A stretch of 64,000 nucleotides of DNA. Origin: Ectobius pallidus (taxonomy: Eukaryota > Arthropoda > Insecta > Blattodea > Ectobiidae). Location: NCBI GenBank assembly GCA_964059195.1, contig CAXKWD010000005.1, positions 94,005,882 to 94,069,881 of the forward strand, read 5' to 3'. Both the position numbers and the translations under genes were made by a program. The notes under the pieces were generated by a model. It made no database searches. It was not told where the DNA came from and worked only from the letters and a program-made list of their open reading frames with translations. Positions 22,116-33,498 of this stretch are shown piece after piece. Position 1 is the first letter of the stretch; the number at the start of each line of letters is the position of its first letter.

Positions 22116-23140
22116 ATTTGTATAACTGCAAGATTTCGACGTAATCAAACAAGATTTCAAAATAATCCACCATTAAAAGAAAAGTTGCCAAGTCTAGCTT
22201 ATTCGGGTGTATTTCTTAGTATTGTACTGTATTTAGGCCTATTATCTTGTACTAGAACTGTAAGTTCCGTTTGTTTTTATTTTTTGAGATAGAAAATGTT
22301 GCAATAATAATAACTATAGGGAAAAAATAATACTTTTGTCTCATCCCACGTTTATTGGCTGCACTTGAGAACGAAGGTAATTTGCCACCATATTTTTATC
22401 TTTTTATGACGGCTTTATCCCTTTTCCATTATACTTAGCCGAAAATCTCGTTTTTATTTTTATTTTTATTCTTATTTTTTTTACTACAATTCTTTAAACA
22501 TTTTACACAACACATTTTAAAACTTGCCTATCTTCGTATTGGTCACCGCCGTTGATTTCAACCGTAACATGGTGACTCCTCAGGAATGAAATAAAGTATT
22601 GAGGGTAAAATCTTTACACTTCATTTCCATTCTGGTTACGGAGTAGAAAAATTATTGGCGATCTGCCGTGGGGCGAATGGCATTTCAAACATAGATCCGC
22701 GAGCAAGATATAAATGACTGATCTTCCTGCTGACGTGTATCAAAGCAGAATTCCATTTTAAACTAAATATATTTAGATTACAGGTAACTTGAAAGACGAA
22801 ACCACCTTTCTAACCATTTATCCTTATATACCCGGAAATACAGTTCAGAGTCTGGGGTGCATCCAAAAACCAACTTCCCATAATCTAACTTACCGTAAAC
22901 ACAAGACTTAGCAGACGATTCAGAATTACCAACAGCAATACGATTATAATGGAATACCTATATGGTATTTAATTACTTTTCAGGCTGTGGATATTTATTT
23001 CAGCTTAATAAGTAAATTTATAAATAGTAAGGCATCGCTTCTTGTGCAGAAAAATTTAAGCCAAAATTAGTGATCTCTTGATTATAGTGATCTCTTGATT
23101 AGCTACGAGGGAGAATCAAATGAAAACCGCAATTAATTTT
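22116..23140. other. No gene recognised
   Basis: AT-rich DNA with short A/T runs and nothing assigned. A duplicated word 'gtgatctcttgatta' occurs at about 23,070-23,100. Confidence 0.4.
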
Positions 23141-23142
23141 TT

Positions 23143-23252
23143 CCCACTATTTTACTGCAGGAAGAATGTTTGCTTGCACATTATTTTCTACATGGGGACT
23201 ATGTAGAAAAATAATGTGCAAGCAAACATTCTTCCTGCAGAAAAATAGTGGA
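23143..23252. repeat. Near-perfect ~50-bp-arm hairpin
   Basis: 'ctgcaggaagaatgtttgct' and the rest of the left arm (to about 23,193) are repeated as the reverse complement (about 23,201-23,252) around a loop of about 7 bases. Only single-base length differences were seen. The preceding words 'gagggagaatcaaatgaaaa' look like a mariner-type end, so this may be the remains of a very short MITE. An RNA across it would fold tightly. Confidence 0.9.
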
Positions 23253-23930
23253 AACATAGGCCTACAAGTCCTCGTACATACAAAGGACATTGACAACCAA
23301 GAGGCAATGCGGCAATAGATAAAATGCAGTCCGGCAATTAATTTGAGTAAGTGTAAGATGCTGATAAGTACGATTACTATTACAATTATGCAGCTATGGT
23401 CTGGTATTTCCCAAAATGGTACGAAAATGGCTATAACCAACCTGGAATCTTAAAAAAATGATGTTATCTCTAGTAAGGATTACTATGGCAGCAAACTTTA
23501 AGAGCCTGAATAAATATAGCAAAATTAATTTGGATACCGTCATTTGAATTAAGCATTCAGTTAGAAATACTTAAAAAATCGTACAAGCAATCCCTCTCAA
23601 TACACACATTTTTTAAAGAAATAACCATATGATTTTCATATCGAATTTTTATAGTAAATAGTACGCCTATATTACGTATGTTATTTTCTCAGATTATAAA
23701 CATTACACTAACATTTTGACATAATTATAAGTAAATAGATTATAAGCATAAATTTTCAGTTTTTATCTTGCTTTTAAGAATTGTTACTACAGTATACGAA
23801 TAACAAATCATGTAGGCCAATATATGAATGGTTTTGAGTGCTGCTATAAATTGTCGAGATTTGTGTATTTAAAGAGAAGATTGAAATTAATAGCCTAATA
23901 CCATACAAATATATATAAGTTGCCCATTTT
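23253..23930. other. No gene recognised
   Basis: A 97-codon minus frame (23,147-23,440) overlaps the hairpin and has no recognised similarity. Confidence 0.4.
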
Positions 23931-23934
23931 GATT

Positions 23935-24475
23935 ACTTTCAGAGTATTATGAATTATGGTATAACATTATGAGGTAACTGTTCACATATAACTTAAATAG
24001 AGTTTTTATGATTCAAAAGAAACTCGCGAGAATCATGACAGATTCTGTATATTCAGAACATTGCAAACCACTCTTCGTTTTTTAGACAATTTTAACACTC
24101 ACAAGTTGACATATTTTAAAGACAATGCCAGTAAATTTACAAATAGGAGTGACATACATCAATATGATATAAGGAACAACGATGAATACTACGCCGTAAA
24201 ATAGATAAACAGTATCAATATTAATCTTCGAATGTATTGCTATCAAGGTTGGGAAACAAGATGTCGACCGATTTATTTCAGAAATATAAGATTCATTTTA
24301 ACAAAAGCATCTCTTGTAAAAAGTCCTTTTTGCAACAAATGAATTTATGGAACTTCAAGGTCTCATTAATTTGTAAAATTACTGTACCTACAAACTGACA
24401 ATGTCTATAGTGTTATTGTATAAACTCAATGACTGTAAACTAAACTAAACTAAATTAAATTAATATACCAACAAT
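23935..24475 (+). pseudogene. LINE 3' end remnant
   Basis: Broken frames match the C-terminal region of insect LINE polyproteins: an IMNYGI segment (about 23,945), FMIQKKLARIMTDS (about 24,006), HCKPLF (about 24,060) and a DIHQYDIRNN-like stretch (about 24,155). The tail 'aaactaaactaaactaaat' at about 24,440 looks like the usual 3' simple repeat. Dead. Confidence 0.6.
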
Positions 24476-24479
24476 TTTG

Positions 24480-24940
24480 ACAGTAACTCATCATGTGCGT
24501 GAGTGTAGCGCCAGATGTAAAATTTTATCCAGAAAGCTTATAATATTACATTAGTCTCAAATGTTCTTGCATTTCCAAAGAAAAGAAATCGGTCTCTCTA
24601 AAATGTATTATTTATTTATTCTTACGCCTGAATCAAATTGTAATAGTGTAAATGACTAGGGCCCCGAAATTAAAATACATGAGCATGTGCAGGTAAATAA
24701 TTCCAGAGGATAGAAATACGCACAAAAACATTGAAATTAACATACAAATATAGGATTGTGAATTGATATACAAAATAACAACGCGGTAATCAATTGAAAT
24801 GTAAATTATGACGTGAAACTTTGAGAGAATGATTTAGAACGTTACTAAAAATACAAATTCATTATTGGGCTATCTCAAATGGAACATTTAGCTGTAATGG
24901 ACCAGATATCTCTAAGATAATTTAAATTCAGCTCCTCTAC
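24480..24940. other. No gene recognised
   Basis: Nothing assigned. Confidence 0.35.
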
Positions 24941-24959
24941 TGTCAAAAACAGTGAAATA

Positions 24960-25130
24960 TTGTGTCTGTCGGACAGGTCTTTTCATTTTCTCCCTCTGTA
25001 CCAGAAGTAGCCTTCTATCGGTAGAGGAAATGTCATGCATGGCCCAGAAGTACGATGTCAGTAAAATGTCAGCATTAATGTGATTTGGAGGTTCCCTGAA
25101 TTCAAAATACACTTTTTGTAAACATGTACC
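24960..25130 (+). repeat. Fragment of Helitron-like repeat A/B junction
   Basis: 'ggtagaggaaatg' near 25,020 and 'ttccctgaattcaaaataca' then 'gtaaacatgt' near 25,095-25,125 match the start of repeat B (compare 51,965-52,080). Confidence 0.5.
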
Positions 25131-25313
25131 TTATGTTTTTTTTTTTTTTCAAACCAATAATTTATTTAGGGTATATTTAAAATTGAAAATTTTACATGAG
25201 ACGCTTCCGAATAAGGCAATGCTTGTGGCCGGGAGTGTAGTAAACAAAAAATATATAAACATCTGTCATACAACTTTTTGTAATTTTCAAGTCTACAATA
25301 ATTATATACAGTG

Positions 25314-25314
<1 letters not shown>

Positions 25315-25357
<43 letters not shown>
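25315..25357. repeat. (TA)n microsatellite
   Basis: About 43 bp of alternating TA. Confidence 0.97.
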
Positions 25358-25360
<3 letters not shown>

Positions 25361-25499
25361 ACAAGTTAAAGGAGTATCTTAAGAATTTGTAATGATTTTA
25401 TATGGTTTCCATTTAAACAATAATTATTCAGTGAAGCCTAAATTAGAGCCTCTGAACAAAATTTGTCGGCCCTTTATCCAAATAATACCTTAGTTTCGG

Positions 25500-25610
25500 G
25501 TGGGGGTTGCGAGGCGATGTCCCTCTGCCCTCTCTCGGAAAATAAGCGTAACAAAATTAGTATAGGTAAATTCACCTCCACTTGAATGGGGGGGGGGGGA
25601 GGCGGAGAAG
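25500..25610 (-). mobile_element. SINE-like element, family E, inverted copy
   Basis: Reverse complement of the family E core: 'cgaggcgatgtccctctgcc', 'ggaaaataagcgtaacaaaa' and 'cacctccactt'. A G-run follows. Boundaries not resolved. Confidence 0.7.
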
Positions 25611-25959
25611 CGGTGCCAGCCGTAAATAATCCCCAAGAAGAAGAATTATTCAGTGATTATAATCTTGGGTATGCAACTGTGTTTATATCTGTGGCAGTGT
25701 AGCTCAAAAATAATAAAGAATATTATATATAGCCTATCCACTAATAAAATTGGATCTATTTTTACATATAGGCCTATATAGAAACGAATGAGAAATAATG
25801 GGAAGGAAACAGAGCGAAAGCAGGAGTGCAGGAGAGAGATAATTGGCTACTAAAACAAATGTTCTGAAAAGTTCCCTTTTTCGTCAACCGAAATCGTGTA
25901 TTTATTGCTTTACAAAACATTGAGTAAGAACGCCCCAAGTTTTGTTAACTTCCTATTTC

Positions 25960-26985
25960 GATATGACAATTTGAGAAGATGTAGTTAAGTCACTAAACGT
26001 GGATAAATCAACATTAGTTCCTTTCTCATTAACATCTACTGGTCAGATAGCGCGGAAAAAATGTACAAATTTAAATTTAATAATACATAATTGTAATTTT
26101 GATGTGAATTGTAAATGCTTACCACTGAAAGAAACAGCCGTTGTGAAATATTTGGGTATTTTTATTGATAAACACCTTAAATGGTCTCACCATGTTAACT
26201 ACATCTGTAATAGACTACGCCGAACAATTCATAAATTTGTCATTTTACGCCACTGTATGCCCATTACTGTTTTACGTTCCGTTTATCTAGCACTTTTCCA
26301 GTCCATTATTCAATATGGCATTCTCGTCTGGGGAGGATTAGCGAAAACTACCCTTAAGCCCCTCTGCCTTTTACAAAAAAGAATAATAAAAATCTGTCTA
26401 AGAAAACACATTGATTACCCAACTAGCCTAATATTTTCGGAATTTAATGTTTTAAGTTTGGACCAAATTTACAAATTTTCTATATTAAAATATTTTCACA
26501 AACATCGTATAAAATACTCTTCCAGTGATCATATCTACAAAACTAGACGAAATACTAATTTACTCCTATTAGAACCCAAATGTCTCACATCGGCAGGATT
26601 AAAGCATAGCATTAATTTTGGACCGCGCTTCTATAACTCAATTATCAGAAAAAATCCTGATCTCTCAGCATACTCCACTGTTAAATTTAATAGATATGTA
26701 AAGAATTTTTTGTAATTTTTTAGCTTTTAAGTAATTTTTGTTTCACTCCTTTTATGTATTTATGTTTTTATGTTTAATGTTTTTGTTTTACTTTCTTTTT
26801 TAGTTAAGCACATTATACACTCTATTTCTTTGTCTCTCCTCTTTCTTCACTTTGATATTTTTGAAACGGCACCCGAGCACGAGCAGTCTTGCTCATTCGG
26901 GTGTATTACTAAATGTAATACCTCTTGTAATATCTCTTGTAATAAATAAATAAATAAATAAATAAATAAATTGAAAAAAAAAAAA
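25960..26985 (+). mobile_element. 5'-truncated LINE with intact 3' end
   Basis: Contains the reverse transcriptase tail (25,999-26,715), a ~220-bp 3' UTR and a terminal (TAAA)n run at 26,941-26,972. Just before the tail lies a stem-loop (about 26,869-26,903: ACCCGAGCACGAGCA, loop, TGCTCATTCGGGT), probably the structure recognised by the element's own reverse transcriptase. 5' truncation is usual for LINE copies. Confidence 0.85.
25999..26715 (+). pseudogene. LINE reverse transcriptase, thumb and C-terminal region
   Basis: An uninterrupted 238-codon frame. VVKYLGIFIDKHLKWSHHV is the conserved RT motif after the YxDD box, followed by YICNRLRRTIHKFVILRHC and SIIQYGILVWGG, where a LINE thumb would be. 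The C-terminus (HINFGPRFYNS-like, SAYSTVKFNRYVKNFL) is the common LINE end. The endonuclease and the catalytic YxDD part are missing, so it is inactive, but the lack of stops suggests recent insertion. Jockey/CR1-like; exact clade unknown. Confidence 0.85.
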
Positions 26986-26989
26986 AGTT

Positions 26990-27878
26990 CAGTACTTGTA
27001 TGTTAAAATCCATTTGAATCGATTTAAATTTTCTAAAAAAAAAAATCGTTTCCATTTCGTAACAAACGTTTAGATAAAAACTAGGCCTATATCAAATATT
27101 GGCAGAAAGTAAAGAACGGTATATGGGATACAAAGGTACTGTCCTGCAATAGATACTCATTTAGGCGAGTAAAATTTAAAAAATGCATTCTTTCTCTAAT
27201 GATCGTCTTGTTATTTGGTAAATTGTCGATGTTAAAATTAAATATGACTAAATTTCCCAGCAGTATTTAACTAGCTAATGATAAGATTCAAGCGGGGTCC
27301 TGGGTGGGTCCTCCCTGGTCTACCTTATTAAAATGCTGGCGCACTCTTTGAACTGCCCTAGCTTTTTACAAAATTGATTACGAAAAATTAAAAAGTAAAC
27401 GTTAACAACAACAAAAACTGAAAATGAACTTTATTGAATTAATTTCTAGTTTTAAAACATATATGATCTGAGTACTTTTCAAAAGTTAACGCAATTAAGT
27501 CATCTCATATTTCGGAACGAGAAAAGACTTACAGTTCTAGTAACAATACACGTTTAAACATTTGAAGGGGGAGACAGCTGCTGGAAAAGAAATTGAATCC
27601 AAGCAATCCCAGAAACTATAGATTTTTAAATTGTTTATCCGACCATATAGCAATGGAAAAAATTAACATAAGCTAGGGTCACACACATTTAAAATAATTG
27701 CTTGTCAATTTAGAAACATAGGGCTAACTTTGATCACAAATGTATACACTCATGGTCCACCTTTACATTATTCTAGCCCACCTGCAGAAACGTTCTGGCA
27801 CCACCACTATATGCAAGATAACAGTCTCAAAGTATGGGAATTTCTCAAATGTTTCACTTAATGAAAACGGTAAAAACA
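26990..27878. other. No gene recognised
   Basis: AT-rich; possibly intron of the minus-strand gene at 28,966-30,297. No splice-bounded coding block was seen. Confidence 0.4.
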
Positions 27879-27886
27879 TTAATAAA

Positions 27887-28576
27887 TAGGGCAAGACATT
27901 TGATGATTATGCATATGAAGGTTGAAAGATTGCTCGAATATAGGCCCATAACACGTGTATCATGAATTAATTTATTAAATATGGGCAACTTTTTTCGGCA
28001 TTATTTTGAATTTTTCGTCTCTTTCAAGAGCTAGATAACTTTTTTGGCATTTTGTGACCTAAAAATTCACAAAAATACCGATTTCTTGAAAATGAATTTT
28101 TCATTACTATTCCGGTTTTAATGATTTCCTTTCAGAAGTGAAATAACGTTCACAGAAACAAAGCAGACTTGCAGCATAATAGTTATCCCTCTTTTTAAGG
28201 TATGCACATTTTGAACTCTGCTACATTTCCAAAAAAATTATCCGGTGGAGGTACAAATCATTATTTTCAGAAAATAGACAATCGTTTTCCTATGAGAATA
28301 TCAGCCAAGTTTAAATCCTTCATTTCAATTTCAATTTATTGTAAACAGTCATTGCAATTTTTTTTTCTTATTTCATTTTAAATGGCATCTATTTCCTTAG
28401 GGCAATTTTAAGGGCATGCCAGTTCGGAAGCAAGATTTTTTCTTAAATGTCCAAAAGGTATTAATTTACTTAAGTTTCATTAGTAACAAAATAAGAGTTT
28501 TTAATATTGTAAATATAAATTCGACAGTCTTGCATTAATTTGTTCTGTAAAATTAACTCATTACTTTAAAATACAA

Positions 28577-28613
<37 letters not shown>

Positions 28614-28744
28614 GTAAAAATAATAATGGATAATTTATTGGCAATTTTTTAAAAATTCGTTTCTTTTCTTATTATTTTTAGGCCATAAATGCATTTTTAT
28701 GTTGCATTGTTTCGCTATTTTTGGCCATTAAATGCCTTGCCCTG
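27887..28744. mobile_element. Non-autonomous hAT element, 858 bp
   Basis: Bounded by an exact 8-bp duplication TTAATAAA (27,879-27,886 and 28,745-28,752) and inverted ends (C/T)AGGGCAAG(A/G)CATTT(A/G)ATG. No transposase frame remains. An (AAT)n run lies inside (about 28,570-28,612). Relatives: 8,100-8,860 and the end fragment at 4,873. It lies about 220 bp downstream of the splice donor of the minus-strand exon, hence in that gene's intron. Confidence 0.92.
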
Positions 28745-28965
28745 TTAATAAATCGACAAAAAAAACCTGTAAGAAGTCACAGTCTACCTAAGCTAACCCA
28801 ACCTGAACTCATCAAGGTATCCTAACCTAATGTTCCTAAGTCCTAACCTATGGACAAACAAAATTCCACTATTTTTCACAGCGATAGACTAATGCTATTA
28901 AATAGCCTTATTTTATTTTCACACATAATACAGTACTTAAAATACAGTAAAAGAAACCAACTGAC

Positions 28966-30297
28966 CTTTAATTTGTGCACTTCCCTCTGCAATCGAAGCA
29001 CTTCCTGTTCCCTTGACTTAAGTTCCTTCCTAAGCTCTATCACTTCCGCTTCCAAGGCGTCGGACTTGGTCTCCCATTCCTTAACCTCCCTCTTGAGCTG
29101 CGGAACGATACCTCTGAGATACTCGTAGTCCTCATGATCAGACACTCTGAAAACATTGGAAGCTCCGATAGGGGACACTCTCTGCGCGACAGCCGCCGTC
29201 TGAACATCAGGCTGCTTTAAGTTAGCCGGAGTCGAGGACGAAGTCGACGTACAGGAACCTGCAGAAACTCCGTTTCCCATCGACGCTAGAAACCTCTGTT
29301 GTTGTCTTTGGTATTCTTTTAACAGAGTTTCTTGATCTTCCTCTTCTTCTTCCTCCTCGTCTAAAGTGCCTATTACGTTGAGCGAGTGGTAACCGAGATT
29401 ATAGCCTTCCGGTAACTGTTCATTGTATCGACAATAGACCGGCAGGTGTTCGCGCTCTGTTAGAATCTGATTGAGGCTGACAGGTTGTTCGTTAGTGATC
29501 GCGTGGTTGGCTGAATACACTCCGCTAGCGTTCGGGTCATGCTGTTGTTGGTGGTTAACGACACACTGAGCGAACAGGCTGCCACAAGTGTGTGAAGGGG
29601 ACGCTGCAACCGCAGCCAGGGGAGGCGCAACAGGCGTCGCCGGTAGTAGACACGATGGAGGGGGCTGTGTTTTTGGAGGGGATGAGCAACGTGCTTGTTG
29701 TAAGAGCGCTGACACCTCCCGCACGCTTTCAGGATAATAGGTCTGCTCATTGTGCACAGCGGAAGACATCGACACATCTGACACTTTGGCCTCTGCAGGT
29801 GCGTCAAGAACTGGAGCTGCATTGTTATGCAAATTGTGCGACCCCACGTACACCTCTGCGAATCCTTGTTCTATGCTTATGTCATTGTGAATTTGTGTAG
29901 CAGTGCTTATTATCTCCTTATCTTCTTCATTTATGTGCATTCGTTCCTCAACTACAGGGTATCCTCCAATCCTAATTCCATAATCTGCCACGGCATCGCC
30001 TACCGAGCTAACATCTTGTACAGTATTGTCTTTACAGTTATTGACGTCGTTTTGTGTTATGGGAACATTAAGCACACTGTCATTGGTTGCATGGTAATTG
30101 ACGGCATTGATATTCGGATTGTTTATAAAAGCTGGTATCACATGGTTTCCTGAAGAAGCTACAGATTCTGTTTGATTACCAAGTTGTATATCTTCGTTGT
30201 CATGACTGTATACTGTAGGTTCTACTTTAAGTATGGCGAACGCGAAAGGCTTAGGACTTGGATTTTCTGGTTGGCTAGCCTTCACTTCATCTCCCAT
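28966..30297 (-). CDS. Host gene exon: large disordered N-terminus with C-terminal coiled coil
   Basis: A 444-codon open exon. ATG at 30,297 sits in an excellent start context (ACCATGGG), 19 bases inside an exon that begins after a clean acceptor (pyrimidine-rich ...TGATTGCAG, ending at 30,317). The frame leaves through a donor AAG|GTCAGT at 28,966/28,965 in phase 0, so the protein continues at lower coordinates beyond what I can identify. Residues 1-390 look disordered: many Asn/Ser/Val, a Pro-rich part (QPPPSCLLPATPVAPPLA), an acidic run (DEEEEEEEDQE, about 311-321) and a Gln-rich part. Residues ~394-444 form a heptad coiled coil (LKREVKEWETKSDALEAEV, then LRKEL..REQEVLRLQREVHKLK). An N-terminal dimerising coiled coil of this kind is found in long isoforms of insect cGMP-dependent kinase (foraging), which I offer only as a weak possibility. 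The upstream 37 codons of the open frame are intron read-through. GC content and codon use differ clearly from the flanks. Confidence 0.85.
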
Positions 30298-30316
30298 GGT
30301 ACTCCAATCTTTCGTT

Positions 30317-30771
30317 CTGCAATCAGAAAAATAAAACACACATAATACTATCATCAGAAGTAAAAATATGTCTTGGGGGAATTTATATATACAACACAAT
30401 TCCAACATTATGTACTCTTGGATTTTAGCTTAAATGTATTTTTATGAACATACTTTATTACCTTTATACAGGCATTCAAGAGCACCATGCAGATGAAAAA
30501 TTATTACACCCTTTGGTATTTATTACGTGTATTATTTTTTTTTTTTTTACATGCTACTATAGAAGAAAAAGATTGAACCACGAGTGCTATTTAGTCAGAC
30601 TTTTTAAGCTTATTTCTATAGACTTTAATTTCATATAGGTCATATCGCAGAATATTTGGATCTAATGTTGTATCTAATGTTGTGCAAATGTTTCTAATCA
30701 CAAGTGTATTACCACGAGAGAAAGAATACAAAAAGTTATGTCAGTTTTTGTTTCTTTACTGCTAAATTGCC
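30317..30771. other. Upstream intron of the minus-strand gene; no other gene
   Basis: On the minus strand the sequence immediately before the exon is a typical polypyrimidine tract plus acceptor AG (30,317-30,340). Nothing else was recognised. Confidence 0.6.
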
Positions 30772-32211
30772 TAAATGAGGATGTGGAGTCATTTAGAAAG
30801 TACCAGACACCAGCTACTGGTATTTACTCGTATTTTCTTGGTAAATGTTATGAAATAAAAATTACAAAACCTTTGAGAGAAAAAAGTACGCCTATACGCT
30901 TAACTGCTGTTGGTAATCGCCGCTCTTGGATTAGCAATTATGTTATCTATCTGATGATAATAATAACAATAATAGTACTAATAATAATTAATGTTACGTA
31001 ATATATAAATATTATGTAATACAAATATTATTATTATTGAGAGTTATGGAACGGGGTGTTTTCTTTCTCGTGATAATAACTGGGGGCTACTTGAATCGGC
31101 AAAGAAGTCGGCATGTTAACCACATCTTTCTAGTCTTACCATCTACCAAAGAAGTCAAACGGTTGAGGTAGATGACGGAGCAGTCGTATGGGAGACTCAT
31201 AGTTGCAAAGGTTGTAATGCCATTGCGTACACTTTTGGTTAAATCTTTACCTCAGAAACATATTATAGTATGTCCATTTTTGGTGATTTTGAGATAATAC
31301 TATACTCTTGTACCTCTCAGACTGTATTTTAGTGTCAAATGACCGTATGTGATCTTAATAATAAAATTAAAGAAATAGCCAAAGCTAGACTATAGTATGT
31401 CTCATTCTACAATAAAACCAGTGTAGGCCTATTGTATGTGTACAATATTATAGAGAAATGTATAGTATATCGTTCAGTTATGCAGATGCTTTAAATGAGG
31501 ATGTGGAGTCATTTAGAAAGTACCAGACACCAGCTACTGGTATTTACTCGTATTTTCTTGGTAAATGTTATGAAATAAAAATTACAAAACCTTTGAGAGA
31601 AAAAAGTACGCCTATACGCTTAACTGCTGTTGGTAATCGCCGCTCTTGGATTAGCAATTATGTTATCTATCTGATGATAATAATAACAATAATAGTACTA
31701 ATAATAATTAATGTTACGTAATATATAAATATTATGTAATACAAATATTATTATTATTGAGAGTTATGGAACGGGGTGTTTTCTTTCTCGTGATAATAAC
31801 TGGGGGCTACTTGAATCGGCAAAGAAGTCGGCATGTTAACCACATCTTTCTAGTCTTACCATCTACCAAAGAAGTCAAACGGTTGAGGTAGATGACGGAG
31901 CAGTCGTATGGGAGACTCATAGTTGCAAAGGTTGTAATGCCATTGCGTACACTTTTGGTTAAATCTTTACCTCAGAAACATATTATAGTATGTCCATTTT
32001 TGGTGATTTTGAGATAATACTATACTCTTGTACCTCTCAGACTGTATTTTAGTGTCAAATGACCGTATGTGATCTTAATAATAAAATTAAAGAAATAGCC
32101 AAAGCTAGACTATAGTATGTCTCATTCTACAATAAAACCACTGTAGGCCTATTGTATGTGTACAATATTATAGAGAAATGTATAGTATATCGTTCAGTTA
32201 TGCAGATGCTT
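30772..32211. repeat. Tandem duplication, two 720-bp copies
   Basis: Copy 1 is 30,772-31,491 and copy 2 is 31,492-32,211, in direct orientation. I saw a single difference after the junction base (G at 31,421 versus C at 32,141). Each copy carries the same short frame (NEDVESFRKYQTPATGIYSY, then FLGKCYEIKITK...), starting differently because of the flank, with no recognised family. The near identity implies a very recent duplication or an assembly duplication. Confidence 0.95.
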
Positions 32212-32385
32212 TAGAACCACATAACTCTATGTCCAGAATAAAGTAGGCCTATAGTAAATCCTTCAGTTTTCAACTTTTTTAGAATCACATAACCGTATGT
32301 CCAGAGAAAAGTAACTTATAGTATGTCCTTCAGTTATTCAGATCATTTAGAACCATATTATCGTATGTTCACAAACTTTCTATAT
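32212..32385 (+). repeat. Degenerate ~75-bp tandem units
   Basis: 'agaaccacataactctatgt', 'agaatcacataaccgtatgt' and 'agaaccatattatcgtatgt' begin successive units at about 32,213, 32,280 and 32,350, each with 'tccttcagtt' words. The tail of the 720-bp unit contains the same words, so the block as a whole has a short-period origin. Confidence 0.65.
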
Positions 32386-33490
32386 AATAATAACAGTTTT
32401 TCAGGACCAGACAGTAGCCCAATTAGCATACTTATAATACAACTGCAACTGGCTTGAAAATTTTAATTTAAACATTATACGTTTCCAGAAATAAACTAAT
32501 AATATATTTTACTGTTTTCTCTTCATACTGTAAAATCACTCAAATTTACATAGGCCTATATAGCATGATTCTGAGGTACAGAAATATAATGTAATTTAAT
32601 GAACCGGTAATGTAATACATAATAATCCATTATGATATAATACAGTATATTTTAATATATAATATAATAATGCAATAGGCTATATTACAATACCGTAGCC
32701 TATAATAATATATTTAATATACAACAATTCATTTAGCACTCATCAATAGAGAGGAATTATACATAAATTAAGGCAATCTTATTATAACTGGCCAGCGGAC
32801 TTCATGTTCATGAGCAATAAAAATGCATTATTTATTATTATTTTAACGTGAATGTTGCGAAATAGGTAACTGACCCAAATTTTCCATCAACCTACTGATA
32901 ACATTCAGACCTTGACTGCAATTCGTAAGTTACTGTAACACAGTCTGGTATTATCATTAAGCATTCTTTTCTATACCTTGCCTTTTCACATAATATATCT
33001 CCTTACAGTGTAGCCTATCGTAAATGAATTTTTGCATGCTAGCGAAGTCGGGATTTAAATACTCCACTGTTCACTTCAAGTCACTGAAGTCACTGAATGC
33101 AGTAACCAATATCATGCACTCATTCCGATCAATCTTGCTTTGATGTTATAAACCTCTGAATATAACTCGAAATTATGGGCCTGATATGACAGTCACATGT
33201 GTCTTTTACTTCACGATTTCATTACACAGTTAATGTGCAGCGTAACCTATATGCAAAGTCTATATTGTTAGCCCTGTTCATCACAGGTTTCAATTTCGAA
33301 AACAGTCTGTTTAAAATTGCATATTCAAGTGAAGAGAATTAAAAATAGTGTTTATTGTATTACTAAGCGTTGAAGCCTGTGTGACAATAACCAGATCAGA
33401 CGATATTACTTATAATAATTCCAAGCAATAGTTTGCTGGCAAAGACTCTATACGATAAATAGCCATTAAGGTACCGTAACTAATTGGACT
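32386..33490. other. No gene recognised
   Basis: AT-rich, with 'ataataca' and 'taatata' word clusters at about 32,580-32,720. No coding frame. Confidence 0.4.
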
Positions 33491-33498
33491 ATTTATAT

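Noticed and set aside
29460..30153. Antisense and out-of-phase frames over the host exon
   Set aside because: Shadows of the 444-codon minus-strand exon.
30738..31721. Two identical 87-codon frames taken as a duplicated gene
   Set aside because: Identity comes from the 720-bp tandem duplication; different starts, no domain, tail of Ile/Val from AT repeats.
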